Part shown: positions 54,332-61,091 of the stretch, one piece after another
Numbering within the stretch: position 1 is the first letter of the stretch
Layout: every line of letters starts with the position of its first letter
Source of the DNA: an uncultured Bacilli bacterium
Lineage (GTDB): Bacteria; Bacillota_I; Bacilli_A; RF39; UBA660
Assembly: GCA_910576795.1 (NCBI GenBank)
Contig: CAJTIX010000001.1
Location: forward strand, 1-64,000
Length of the DNA stretch: 64,000 nucleotides
Direction of reading: 5' to 3'
The notes under the pieces: model-generated
What the model was told of the DNA's origin: nothing
Databases searched by the model: none
What the model saw: the letters and a program-made list of their open reading frames with translations, nothing else
Made by a program: the position numbers and the translations under genes

Positions 54332-56143
54332 ATGGCTGAATTCAATAAATTAGTAATAACAAACAAAGGTCAATCGTTAATGGCAAAATTAATTGCTGGA
54401 ACAACATCAATAGAGTTTACTAAAATAGGTGTATCAACAAATATTTACACAGAATCACAAATATTAGCATTGACAAGTTTAGCAAATGTTAAACAAATTG
54501 GTGAAATTTCAAAAATAACTAGAATAAATAATGTTGCAGTACAAATTGAAAGTGCAATCGAAAATAGTAAATTAACTACTGGATATAATATGAATTCGTT
54601 GGGATTATATGCAAATGATCCTGATGATGGTGAAATTTTATATGCAGTTGCAAGTGTTTCTAGTTCAGACAAAGGTGCATATATGCCCCCTTATAATAAT
54701 TTAACTGTAAGTGGTGCTTACTTCAAATTAGTAACAACTGTATCAAATGCTGATAATGTATCATTACAAGTCGATCAAGCAGCAGTTGCAACAGTTGGTG
54801 ATATTAATGAGTTACAATCTCAAATATCAGATTTACAAGCATTTATCGGTTATACCAACAACCATATTTATGGTGTAGAAGTAGATTTTGTAAATAAAAA
54901 GTTTACAAGATTAGCAGGTGCATTTGGAAAAACACCAGGTGCTGCATTTGATAATATACATTGTTTTGGTGGTAGAAGAAGATGTAATTTAACTGATACT
55001 GGTGATGTAGTTGCTTATTATGGTGAAGATGGATATTCTGAAACTGGAAAATTAACTAAAGCAGTAACAGTTGGTGAAGGTGATTCTGCAATTACTTATG
55101 CATTAGGAACTAAAGTTCAAGTAATGGTTGAACAACCAAAATTTTATTACAAAGTTGTACCATTAGAACTTGAAATTCAAACTGAAGGTGAAGATCATGG
55201 TCACAAATTAAGAAAAGCAAGATATTATATTTCTGATCAACCTGAAACAGGTTTTAAATTACATCCTGCATTTATTAGAGATGGTAAAACACATGATTAT
55301 ATTTATAAATCTGCATTTGAAGGTTCTTTATTTGATACATCTGCAAGTGCTTATATCCTAGATGATGCACAAGTTGCAGATTTTAATGCTGATATGTTAT
55401 GCTCAATAGCAAATGCAAAACCTATATCAGGTTTAACACAAAATTTAACTAGAGCAAATACAAGAAAATTGGCACAAAAAAGAGGAACTGGTTGGGAACA
55501 AGAATATGCTGCTGCAAATGCTGCAACACAATTATTAATGTTAGTTGAATATGCAAGTTTCAATATGCAATCTTCAATCGGAAATGGAAACACAAGTAAA
55601 ACTGATGATGGTACAACAAATATGGCAGAAAACACAGGTGCAACAACTTCATTAGGTAATGCAAGTGGTGCAGTTACAAATGTTAATGGTATAAACATTG
55701 TTTCATATCGTGGTGAAGAAAATCCTTATGGAAACATTTGGAAATGGGTTGATGGAATGAATATCGTTAATCCAACATCATTTGCTGCTGGTGATTGTGG
55801 AAAAGTATATGTGGCAGATCATGGATTTGCTGATAGTTCAACATCATCACCTTATGAAGATACAGGAATATATCCTGCTTATGGTGAAGGATATATTTCA
55901 GCATTTGGATATAGTGAAACACATGATTGGTTATTTATACCAACAGAATATAGTGGGAATACTGCAACACCAGTTGGTGATTATGCTTGGAATAAGAATG
56001 CAGGTAATAGGGTTGCTCGTGTCGGTGGTCGTTGGCCTTACGGTGCTAAGGCTGGTGCTTTCTATTTGGCTCTTACTGATGACGCTTCTAATCGTAGTCG
56101 TACTATCGGTGGTCGCCTGGTGTATGTTCCACATGTAGCATAA
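54332..56143 (+). CDS. Tail fibre with DGR-variable C-terminus
   Basis: 603 residues. The N-terminal part (1-165) is a tail-fibre attachment domain (AEFNKLVITNKGQSLMAKLIAGTTSIEFTKIGVS). A short coiled coil follows (INELQSQISDLQAFIG). The C-terminal half has a C-type-lectin/formylglycine-enzyme-like fold typical of DGR targets: NIWKWVDGMNI, DWLFIPTEYSG, then GGRWPYGAKAGAFYLALTD and NRSRTIGGRLVYVP. Residues about 560-599 are encoded by the variable repeat. This last part uses CGT/GCT codons unlike the AGA/GCA-rich remainder, the mark of adenine mutagenesis. It is the probable receptor-binding protein. Confidence 0.9.
   Translation: MAEFNKLVITNKGQSLMAKLIAGTTSIEFTKIGVSTNIYTESQILALTSLANVKQIGEISKITRINNVAVQIESAIENSKLTTGYNMNSLGLYANDPDDGEILYAVASVSSSDKGAYMPPYNNLTVSGAYFKLVTTVSNADNVSLQVDQAAVATVGDINELQSQISDLQAFIGYTNNHIYGVEVDFVNKKFTRLAGAFGKTPGAAFDNIHCFGGRRRCNLTDTGDVVAYYGEDGYSETGKLTKAVTVGEGDSAITYALGTKVQVMVEQPKFYYKVVPLELEIQTEGEDHGHKLRKARYYISDQPETGFKLHPAFIRDGKTHDYIYKSAFEGSLFDTSASAYILDDAQVADFNADMLCSIANAKPISGLTQNLTRANTRKLAQKRGTGWEQEYAAANAATQLLMLVEYASFNMQSSIGNGNTSKTDDGTTNMAENTGATTSLGNASGAVTNVNGINIVSYRGEENPYGNIWKWVDGMNIVNPTSFAAGDCGKVYVADHGFADSSTSSPYEDTGIYPAYGEGYISAFGYSETHDWLFIPTEYSGNTATPVGDYAWNKNAGNRVARVGGRWPYGAKAGAFYLALTDDASNRSRTIGGRLVYVPHVA
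56011..56126 (+). repeat. DGR variable repeat (VR)
   Basis: 116 bases at the 3' end of the tail-fibre gene, aligned without gaps to 56224-56339. They differ at 24 positions. At every one the template copy has A (17 A-to-G, 6 A-to-C, 1 A-to-T), and all 79 non-adenine template positions are unchanged. Affected codons include AAT-to-CGT, AAT-to-CCT and ACT-to-GCT. The repeat ends 17 bases before the stop codon. Confidence 0.96.
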
Positions 56144-56168
56144 AACTCTAAAAATATTAAAAATAATT

Positions 56169-56383
56169 AGGCAAAAAGAATATTGATATTTTCCATGATG
56201 AAAATAGGTTATTTTTAAGGTAAGGTTACTCATATCAGTGGTAATTGGAATAACAGTGCTAAAACTGGTACTTTCTATTTGAATCTTAATAATGACACTT
56301 CTAATCGTAATCGTAATATCAGTGGTCACCTAGTATATGCAAGGTATATTAATTTAATAAATTGAACAGTGGACTTTTTGCCT
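56169..56383 (+). ncRNA. Probable DGR template RNA region with closing stem
   Basis: The non-coding gap 56144-56483 holds the template. A perfect inverted repeat AGGCAAAAAG (56169-56178) / CTTTTTGCCT (56374-56383) brackets the template repeat and could close the RNA. A small hairpin AAAATA-GGT-TATTTT (56201-56215) sits just before the template. RNA ends are not determinable from sequence. Confidence 0.6.
56224..56339 (+). repeat. DGR template repeat (TR)
   Basis: Non-coding copy of the tail-fibre end, rich in AAT/AAC-type triplets in the target reading frame (GGT AAT TGG AAT AAC AGT), the codon type that yields the greatest diversity on adenine change. 24 of its 37 adenines are substituted in the variable copy. 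It lies 97 bases after the variable repeat and 144 bases before the reverse transcriptase start. The match may extend three bases further upstream. Confidence 0.96.
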
Positions 56384-56483
56384 TACCTCTTGGTAAAACA
56401 TAAATTATAATCTTATGAACTATATTGGTAAATGATGAATTGAAGGTTTAGTTTATAATATTGCATACAAAGGGATGATAAAT

Positions 56484-57548
56484 ATGAAAAGATATAAAAA
56501 TTTATATTCCAAAATATATGATATGAATAACCTTGCACTTGCACATGAAAATGCTCAAAAAGGAAAAGGATGGTATAAGGAAGTAATAATGATAAATAGT
56601 AATCCAAATAAGTATTTATCTAAACTTCAAGAAGAATTAATAAATAAAACATATAAGACTTCTGAATATGAAACATTTATAAAACATGACACTGGAAAAG
56701 ATAGATTGATTTATAAATTACCTTATTATCCTGATAGAATATGTCAATGGGCAATTTTACAAATTATTGAACCAATTCTTATCAAAAACTTTATAAGTGA
56801 TACCTATTCAGCAATTCCTGGAAGAGGTATTCATAAAGCACTTGAAAGAGTTGATAAGGCAGTTCAAAATGATGTAAAAGGCACACAGTATTGTTTAAAG
56901 ATAGATGTACGAAAATATTATCCATCTATTAATCATGATATTTTAAAGCAAAAATATAGGAAATTATTTAAAGATGATGATTTACTTTGGTTACTTGATG
57001 AAATAATAGATTCAACACCTGGTGATACTGGAATACCCATTGGAAATTATATTTCACAATATAGTGGAAATTTCTATTTATCTGAATTTGATCATTGGAT
57101 TAAAGAAGTTAAACATATCAAATATTATTTTAGATATATGGATGATATAGTATTTCTTCATGAATCTAAAGAATATTTGCACAAATTAAGAAAAGAAATA
57201 GATATTTATTTTAAAACCAAATTAAAAATTAAAATCAAAGATAATTGGCAGGTTTTTCCAACTTTTGTTAGAGGGTTAGACTTTGTTGGTTATAGAACAT
57301 TTCTTAATTTTAAATTGTTAAGAAAGAATACTTGTAAACAATTTAAAAAGCAAATGGTTAGAATTAGAAGAAAAGTTGAACAAGGACAAATGATGAGTTA
57401 TTCGGAATGGTGTTCTGTAAACTCTTATCGTGGATGGTTAAAACATTGTAATAGTTATAATTTATATCTTAAATATGTTAAACCATTAGAACCATATACA
57501 AGAAAATATTATTTTGAAGTAATTAAGAAAGGAATGAAAAAGTTATGA
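56484..57548 (+). CDS. DGR reverse transcriptase
   Basis: 354 residues. Palm motifs: A, LKIDVRKYYPSI; the DGR-type motif 4, I186-G-N-Y-I-S-Q192 inside GIPIGNYISQYSGNFYL; and catalytic Y218-M-D-D221 in YFRYMDDIVF. GLDFVGYR and a basic thumb (KQFKKQMVRIRRKVEQG) follow. It lacks maturase, RNase H or endonuclease domains, as expected for DGRs. It copies the template RNA with adenine-directed errors, and the cDNA replaces the variable repeat. GGGATGATAAAT precedes ATG 56484. The next gene overlaps it by four bases. Confidence 0.95.
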   Translation: MKRYKNLYSKIYDMNNLALAHENAQKGKGWYKEVIMINSNPNKYLSKLQEELINKTYKTSEYETFIKHDTGKDRLIYKLPYYPDRICQWAILQIIEPILIKNFISDTYSAIPGRGIHKALERVDKAVQNDVKGTQYCLKIDVRKYYPSINHDILKQKYRKLFKDDDLLWLLDEIIDSTPGDTGIPIGNYISQYSGNFYLSEFDHWIKEVKHIKYYFRYMDDIVFLHESKEYLHKLRKEIDIYFKTKLKIKIKDNWQVFPTFVRGLDFVGYRTFLNFKLLRKNTCKQFKKQMVRIRRKVEQGQMMSYSEWCSVNSYRGWLKHCNSYNLYLKYVKPLEPYTRKYYFEVIKKGMKKL

Positions 57549-57793
57549 TTAATCATGGAAAAGTAAGAAGCACTGTTAAACCTGAAAACACAAGTATTGA
57601 TGAATATTCAGTATGGATTGCTAATAATATTGAAGAAATTACTGTTAAAGATATTGAAAGCAATACTACACATATTGAATACGAATATGAATTATTACAA
57701 TACACCAAAGATGAGTATATCAAATTAATGTCTGAACAAAATTATGAAACACAACTTGCATTAGTAGAGTTGTATGAGAGTTTGGGGGTGTAG
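57545..57793 (+). CDS. Small phage tail-module protein
   Basis: 82 residues: IDEYSVWIANNIEEITVKDI then EYELLQYTKDEYIKLMSEQNYETQLALVELYESLGV. Proteins of this shape sit after the tail fibre in many Bacillota phages next to XkdX-like genes. It is coupled to the RT (ATGA overlap) but does not look like the four-helix Avd protein. Function unknown. Confidence 0.6.
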   Translation: MINHGKVRSTVKPENTSIDEYSVWIANNIEEITVKDIESNTTHIEYEYELLQYTKDEYIKLMSEQNYETQLALVELYESLGV

Positions 57794-57796
57794 GAT

Positions 57797-57937
57797 ATGT
57801 CAAGAATATATGCTAACCTCATTGAAAGAGGATTAAAAACCTTAAATGATGTTCCCAAAAAATTAAAAAAAGATGTTGAAGAAATCCTTAAAAATGATGG
57901 TTATTTAAAAGAAGATGTAAAACCAGTAGAAGAATAA
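57797..57937 (+). CDS. XkdX-like small protein
   Basis: 46 residues: SRIYANLIERGLKTLNDVPK, then KDVEEILKNDGY, the XkdX/CD1375-like pattern. GGGGGTGTAGGAT precedes ATG 57797. It normally follows tail-fibre genes in PBSX-like phages. Confidence 0.7.
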   Translation: MSRIYANLIERGLKTLNDVPKKLKKDVEEILKNDGYLKEDVKPVEE

Positions 57938-57949
57938 TCTACTGGTTTT
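57920..57949 (+). terminator. Terminator spanning the XkdX-like stop
   Basis: AAACCAGTAGA / TCTACTGGTTT (57920-57930 with 57938-57948), loop of seven containing the TAA stop, then TTC. It ends the tail-DGR unit before lysis genes. Confidence 0.8.
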
Positions 57950-57988
57950 CTTATGATTAAATAAATGGAATAGAAAGGAATGATCAAC

Positions 57989-58336
57989 ATGGAAGCAGCA
58001 ATAGTCACTGCAATTAGTACAATTGGGGTAATTATAACAACAATAATTCAAACTCATCATGCAAAAAGGAAAGATAATATTGAAAATAAACTTGATTTAA
58101 TTCAAAAAGAATTTAAAAAAGAAATAATCTCTTTACAAGAAAATCTAAATAAAGAAACTTTAGGAAGATGTAAAAGTGATTTAGTGTCTTTAATGTCAAA
58201 AATTAAAAATGGTTACACACCAACTACAGAAGAAAAAATGATATTGTATGAAACGAAAGAAAAATACAATTCACTTGGTGGTGACAGTTATGTTGATGAC
58301 ATGTTTGATGGATTAAAGAAAGAAGGTAAGATATAA
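57989..58336 (+). CDS. Holin-associated membrane protein (XhlA-like)
   Basis: 115 residues: N-terminal transmembrane helix (about 2-22) and a long coiled coil (KDNIENKLDLIQKEFKKEIISLQ), ending GGDSYVDDMFDGLKKEGKI. Its position before the holin suggests an XhlA or holin-partner role. GAAAGGAATGATCAAC precedes ATG 57989. Confidence 0.7.
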   Translation: MEAAIVTAISTIGVIITTIIQTHHAKRKDNIENKLDLIQKEFKKEIISLQENLNKETLGRCKSDLVSLMSKIKNGYTPTTEEKMILYETKEKYNSLGGDSYVDDMFDGLKKEGKI

Positions 58337-58620
58337 TGGAAAATTTCTTAACTTGGGATGTTTTAACAACCTATGCAAGTTTTGTGTCAATGGTGTTTAT
58401 GGTAGTAGAATTTACTAAAGATTTAAAAATTATAAAGAAAATTCCAACAAAATATTGGAGTTTTTTTATTGCATTCATTTTGTTATGTGCAACAAATTTT
58501 GTAATGAATACATTTAGAGTTGCAGATATAATTCTATATTTATTGACTTCAATATCAATAAGTTTAGGATCAAATGGATTAAGTAATTTTAATAAGGGTA
58601 ATAAAGAAGGTTTAAAATAA
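58336..58620 (+). CDS. Phage holin
   Basis: 94 residues with three hydrophobic helices (about 8-27, 41-58, 64-81) and a charged C-terminus, between a coiled-coil membrane protein and the endolysin. Makes the membrane lesion that releases or activates the endolysin. Start overlaps the previous stop (TAATG). Confidence 0.8.
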   Translation: MENFLTWDVLTTYASFVSMVFMVVEFTKDLKIIKKIPTKYWSFFIAFILLCATNFVMNTFRVADIILYLLTSISISLGSNGLSNFNKGNKEGLK

Positions 58621-58658
58621 TCTTCTTTTTTACATAGATGAAAGGAATGGTGAAAATC

Positions 58659-58817
58659 ATGGAAGAAGTAAAAGAAGTTGTTACTGAAGAAGTAACAGAA
58701 GAAATGGTTGAAGAAAGACCAGAAGATGTTGAATTACAAACAACATTTAATGAAGATTCAATGGATGTACTTTGTGAAGGTGCTGAAGTTGAAAATGAAG
58801 AAAAGGAAGGTGAATAG
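58659..58817 (+). CDS. Very small acidic protein in the lysis module
   Basis: 52 residues, about 40 percent Glu/Asp. The first 15 residues (MEEVKEVVTEEVTEE) repeat the start of the head-tail connector at 43565. ATG 58659 has GGTG seven bases upstream. Function unknown. Confidence 0.5.
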   Translation: MEEVKEVVTEEVTEEMVEERPEDVELQTTFNEDSMDVLCEGAEVENEEKEGE

Positions 58818-58819
58818 TT

Positions 58820-59689
58820 ATGGGATTTAATATGAGAACTAGCAAACCAAGTGCTGGTAATAAATTTTATAACAATGGAAATAATGGTGGATATTCTTGG
58901 TGTATTAATGGTAATCCAACTGATAAAGGTTGTAATGTTCTAGCAAACTGTGTTGGATATGCTTGTGGTAGATTTAATGAAATAATTGGATCTATGAAAT
59001 ATAAAGCATTATGCTGCAATGCTGAAAATTTTATTGAAAGAGCAAAACAAGCAGAATTACAAGTTGTTAGTTATCCCACATTAGGTGGTATAATGGTATG
59101 GCAAAAAGGTTCAACATTATCAGGAAATGATGGTGCAGGACATGTTGCAGTTGTTGAAAGAATTGATAGTGCTAATCAAATTTATACTTCTGAATCAGGA
59201 TATGGTTCAAGTGCTTTTTGGAACTCTATAAGAAGAAATGATAATGGAAGATGGGGATTAGGTAGTGGTTATACATTTAGAGGATGTATCGTTAATCCTG
59301 CTATTGGTGATGTTCATTATGTTGCACCAGTAAACCCACAACCATCAGCACCAAATTCAGATATTAGCAATAAATCAGTTGATGAACTTGCAAAAGAAGT
59401 TATTGCTGGTAAATATGGAAATGGTGAAGATAGAAAAAATGCATTAGGTTCAAGATATAGTGAAGTTCAAGCAAGAGTAAATGAAATTCTTAACGGAAAT
59501 AAACCATCTCAACCAAGTACACCTTCAGTTGATATTTTAACTTTGGTTAAAAAGACAATTCGTGGTGATTATGGAAATGGTAGTGCAAGAAGAAATGCAC
59601 TTGGATCTAATTATGATGAAGTACAAAAGCAAGTGAATCTTAACATTAAAAATGGTACTACTAATTGGAATAATATAAGATTATACTAA
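58820..59689 (+). CDS. Endolysin: CHAP amidase plus two CW_7 repeats
   Basis: 289 residues. The CHAP domain (1 to about 165) has the catalytic Cys in NVLANCVGYACGR and His in GAGHVAVVER. Two CW_7 (Cpl-7-type) cell-wall repeats follow: VIAGKYGNGEDRKNALG and VKKTIRGDYGNGSARRNALG, linked by Pro/Ser/Asn segments, with an extra C-terminal NGTTNWNNIRLY. It cuts peptidoglycan at lysis. GGAAGGTG precedes ATG 58820. The stop abuts the candidate attR. Confidence 0.92.
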   Translation: MGFNMRTSKPSAGNKFYNNGNNGGYSWCINGNPTDKGCNVLANCVGYACGRFNEIIGSMKYKALCCNAENFIERAKQAELQVVSYPTLGGIMVWQKGSTLSGNDGAGHVAVVERIDSANQIYTSESGYGSSAFWNSIRRNDNGRWGLGSGYTFRGCIVNPAIGDVHYVAPVNPQPSAPNSDISNKSVDELAKEVIAGKYGNGEDRKNALGSRYSEVQARVNEILNGNKPSQPSTPSVDILTLVKKTIRGDYGNGSARRNALGSNYDEVQKQVNLNIKNGTTNWNNIRLY

Positions 59690-59701
59690 TTTGTTACTAA
59701 C
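59690..59701 (+). repeat. Candidate attR core (direct repeat copy 2)
   Basis: TTTGTTACTAAC, identical to 16306-16317, starting on the base after the endolysin stop. A second GTTACTAAC half lies at 59704-59712, as for recombinase arm sites. Confidence 0.45.
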
Positions 59702-59727
59702 CAGTTACTAACATAGTAAAATGTAAG

Positions 59728-59756
59728 TTACTGAACTTAAATTAAAAGTTCAGTAA
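59728..59756. repeat. Perfect 11-bp inverted repeat at the right prophage edge
   Basis: TTACTGAACTT / AAGTTCAGTAA with a 7-base spacer. No T-run follows, so an operator or recombination-protein site is as likely as a terminator. Confidence 0.5.
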
Positions 59757-59784
59757 ATCCTTTATTTATAGGGATTTCAATAGA

Positions 59785-59813
59785 TTGTAAATTGAACTTT
59801 TTTATGATATAAT
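59785..59813 (+). promoter_or_regulatory. Promoter of the host XRE gene
   Basis: TTGTAA (59785-59790), 17-base spacer, TATAAT (59808-59813), with the start codon at 59842. It lies within about 85 bases of the prophage edge. Confidence 0.6.
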
Positions 59814-59841
59814 GTTGGCGGATAGATAACGGAGGTGCATC

Positions 59842-60174
59842 ATGATCCATGGTGAAGTAGTAAAACAAGAGAGAATAAAAAGAGGGCTTTCACAAGAAAA
59901 ATTAGGTGAAATTTTGGGTGTAACAAAGGTATCTGTATGCGGATATGAAACGGGAGCAAGGACCCCTACCTTGAATACATTTATTCGATTACTAGATGTT
60001 TTGGAAATCACCCCGGATCAATTACTTGGAAGGGAAGTAATGGCAGTCGCAGAAGAAGAGACAGCCTATGAATTTCCAATCACAGGGCAGGAAAGGGCTA
60101 TGATCCAGATGGCCCGTACCAATGAAACATTTCGTTTGAAAATGCAAAAAGAATTCAATAAGTGTCAAAAATAG
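59842..60174 (+). CDS. XRE-family regulator
   Basis: 110 residues. HTH: KQERIKRGLSQEKLGEILGVTKVSVCGYETGARTPTLNTFIRLLDVLEITPDQLLG. A C-terminal helical segment (GQERAMIQMARTNETFRLKMQ) may mediate dimers. ACGGAGGTG precedes ATG 59842. Codon use resembles the host flank, so it is placed outside the prophage. Confidence 0.8.
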   Translation: MIHGEVVKQERIKRGLSQEKLGEILGVTKVSVCGYETGARTPTLNTFIRLLDVLEITPDQLLGREVMAVAEEETAYEFPITGQERAMIQMARTNETFRLKMQKEFNKCQK

Positions 60175-60207
60175 AAACTTCACAAAAATTTGTTGAAGTT
60201 TTTTTCT
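60175..60207 (+). terminator. Terminator after the XRE gene
   Basis: AAACTTCA / TGAAGTTT (60175-60182 with 60194-60201) with inner CAAA/TTTG pairs and a T-run. Confidence 0.85.
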
Positions 60208-60300
60208 ATCAAAAATAATTATCTGAAATGATATAATTCTACTTTTAGTTCCTGTATAATAGTGGTATGAAAAGCTAAAATGAATATGAGGTGAAACATT

Positions 60301-60999
60301 ATGGACCAAGTGAAAATTGGAAAATTTATTGCAGAGTGCAGAAAAAATCAAAATTTGACACAATCTGAATTGGCAGAGTACCTAGGTGTAAGTGATAGAA
60401 GTATATCGAAATGGGAAACAGGAAGATGTATGCCAGATATATCACTAATGCAACCATTGTGTGAAAAGTTAGATATTACCATCAATGAATTATTCTGTGG
60501 AGAGAGATTAGAACCTGATATGGCGCAGAAGAAGTTAGAAGAAACCATAATAATCAATATTACGAGTCTGAAAGAAAAAACAAAAAAGATATTAAAATGT
60601 ATTTTATTCATTTTTATATCCATTCCAATATTTCTACTTCTCGGTTTTATTTTATTTGAATTGGTACAAAATTATCGTCATGAAAGAATTGAATTACCAA
60701 AGGAAACAGGAAAGGCAAGTATCTGTCAATATAGTGATCATTTGTTGCATCTATCTATCCAAGCAGATAATCCTGCTTTTGTTACAACCCAAAATAGTGA
60801 TGGAAAACAAGTATATAGATTATATCGATTAAGAGATACCAAATTGATGCAAGATACTGCTTGGGGTGGGAATTATGTTATTCAGCTTGAACCAAGGGGA
60901 ATAGAAATCGCTCTTATGGAAGTACCAGATGAAATCTATTATTATACTGAACTATTATGGAAAAAAGGTATGAAAATTCCAATGTGTGAGGATAAATAA
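60301..60999 (+). CDS. Membrane-anchored XRE regulator
   Basis: 232 residues. N-terminal HTH (ECRKNQNLTQSELAEYLGVSDRSISKWETGRCMPDISLMQPLCEKLDITINELFCGE), one transmembrane helix (about 100-121) and an extracytoplasmic beta-rich domain. The layout suggests a one-component sensor that reads an envelope signal. TATAAT at 60255-60260; GAGGTGAAACATT precedes ATG 60301. Confidence 0.8.
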   Translation: MDQVKIGKFIAECRKNQNLTQSELAEYLGVSDRSISKWETGRCMPDISLMQPLCEKLDITINELFCGERLEPDMAQKKLEETIIINITSLKEKTKKILKCILFIFISIPIFLLLGFILFELVQNYRHERIELPKETGKASICQYSDHLLHLSIQADNPAFVTTQNSDGKQVYRLYRLRDTKLMQDTAWGGNYVIQLEPRGIEIALMEVPDEIYYYTELLWKKGMKIPMCEDK

Positions 61000-61026
61000 G
61001 ATAGAGTATAATGAATTAGAATATGT

Positions 61027-61062
61027 AAAGAAACAATAAAAACAATATTCGTTTCTTTTTAT
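61027..61062 (+). terminator. Terminator before the nucleoside phosphorylase gene
   Basis: AAAGAAAC / GTTTCTTT (61027-61034 with 61051-61058) then TTATTT. Confidence 0.75.
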
Positions 61063-61091
61063 TTATGCTATAATCAAACTAGGTGAAACAT

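Larger units (their letters stand above)
16306..59701. mobile_element. Integrated contractile-tailed prophage (about 43 kb)
   Basis: The segment carries integrase, repressor switch, replication, packaging, head, sheathed tail, DGR-bearing tail fibre, holin and endolysin genes in normal temperate-phage order. Limits are drawn at a 12-bp direct repeat TTTGTTACTAAC (16306-16317 and 59690-59701), one copy overlapping the end of the integrase gene and the other directly after the endolysin stop. Prophage codons strongly favour AGA, TTA and GAA, unlike the flanks. Head-to-fibre genes look complete, so it may be inducible, except for two frameshifted methyltransferases. Confidence 0.9.

Noticed and set aside
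55782..56138. Alternative-frame ORF of 118 codons within the tail-fibre 3' end
   Set aside because: Lies fully inside the tail-fibre gene, has no start signal and low-complexity composition. The reading frame confirmed by the variable repeat is the tail fibre.
56224..56339. Possible decayed second tail-fibre gene
   Set aside because: The copy has no start or upstream fibre sequence, and mismatches to the fibre end are confined to its adenines. This is the pattern of a DGR template, not of a decaying duplicate.
57545..57793. Candidate Avd accessory gene next to the RT
   Set aside because: Only 82 residues, mixed beta/helix character and similar to ordinary tail-module proteins that precede XkdX-like genes in phages without DGRs.
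16246..59813. TATGATATAAT direct repeat (16246-16256 and 59803-59813) as att core
   Set aside because: Both copies are -10 promoter sequences, so the identity is explained by function. TTTGTTACTAAC lies closer to the gene edges of the prophage.
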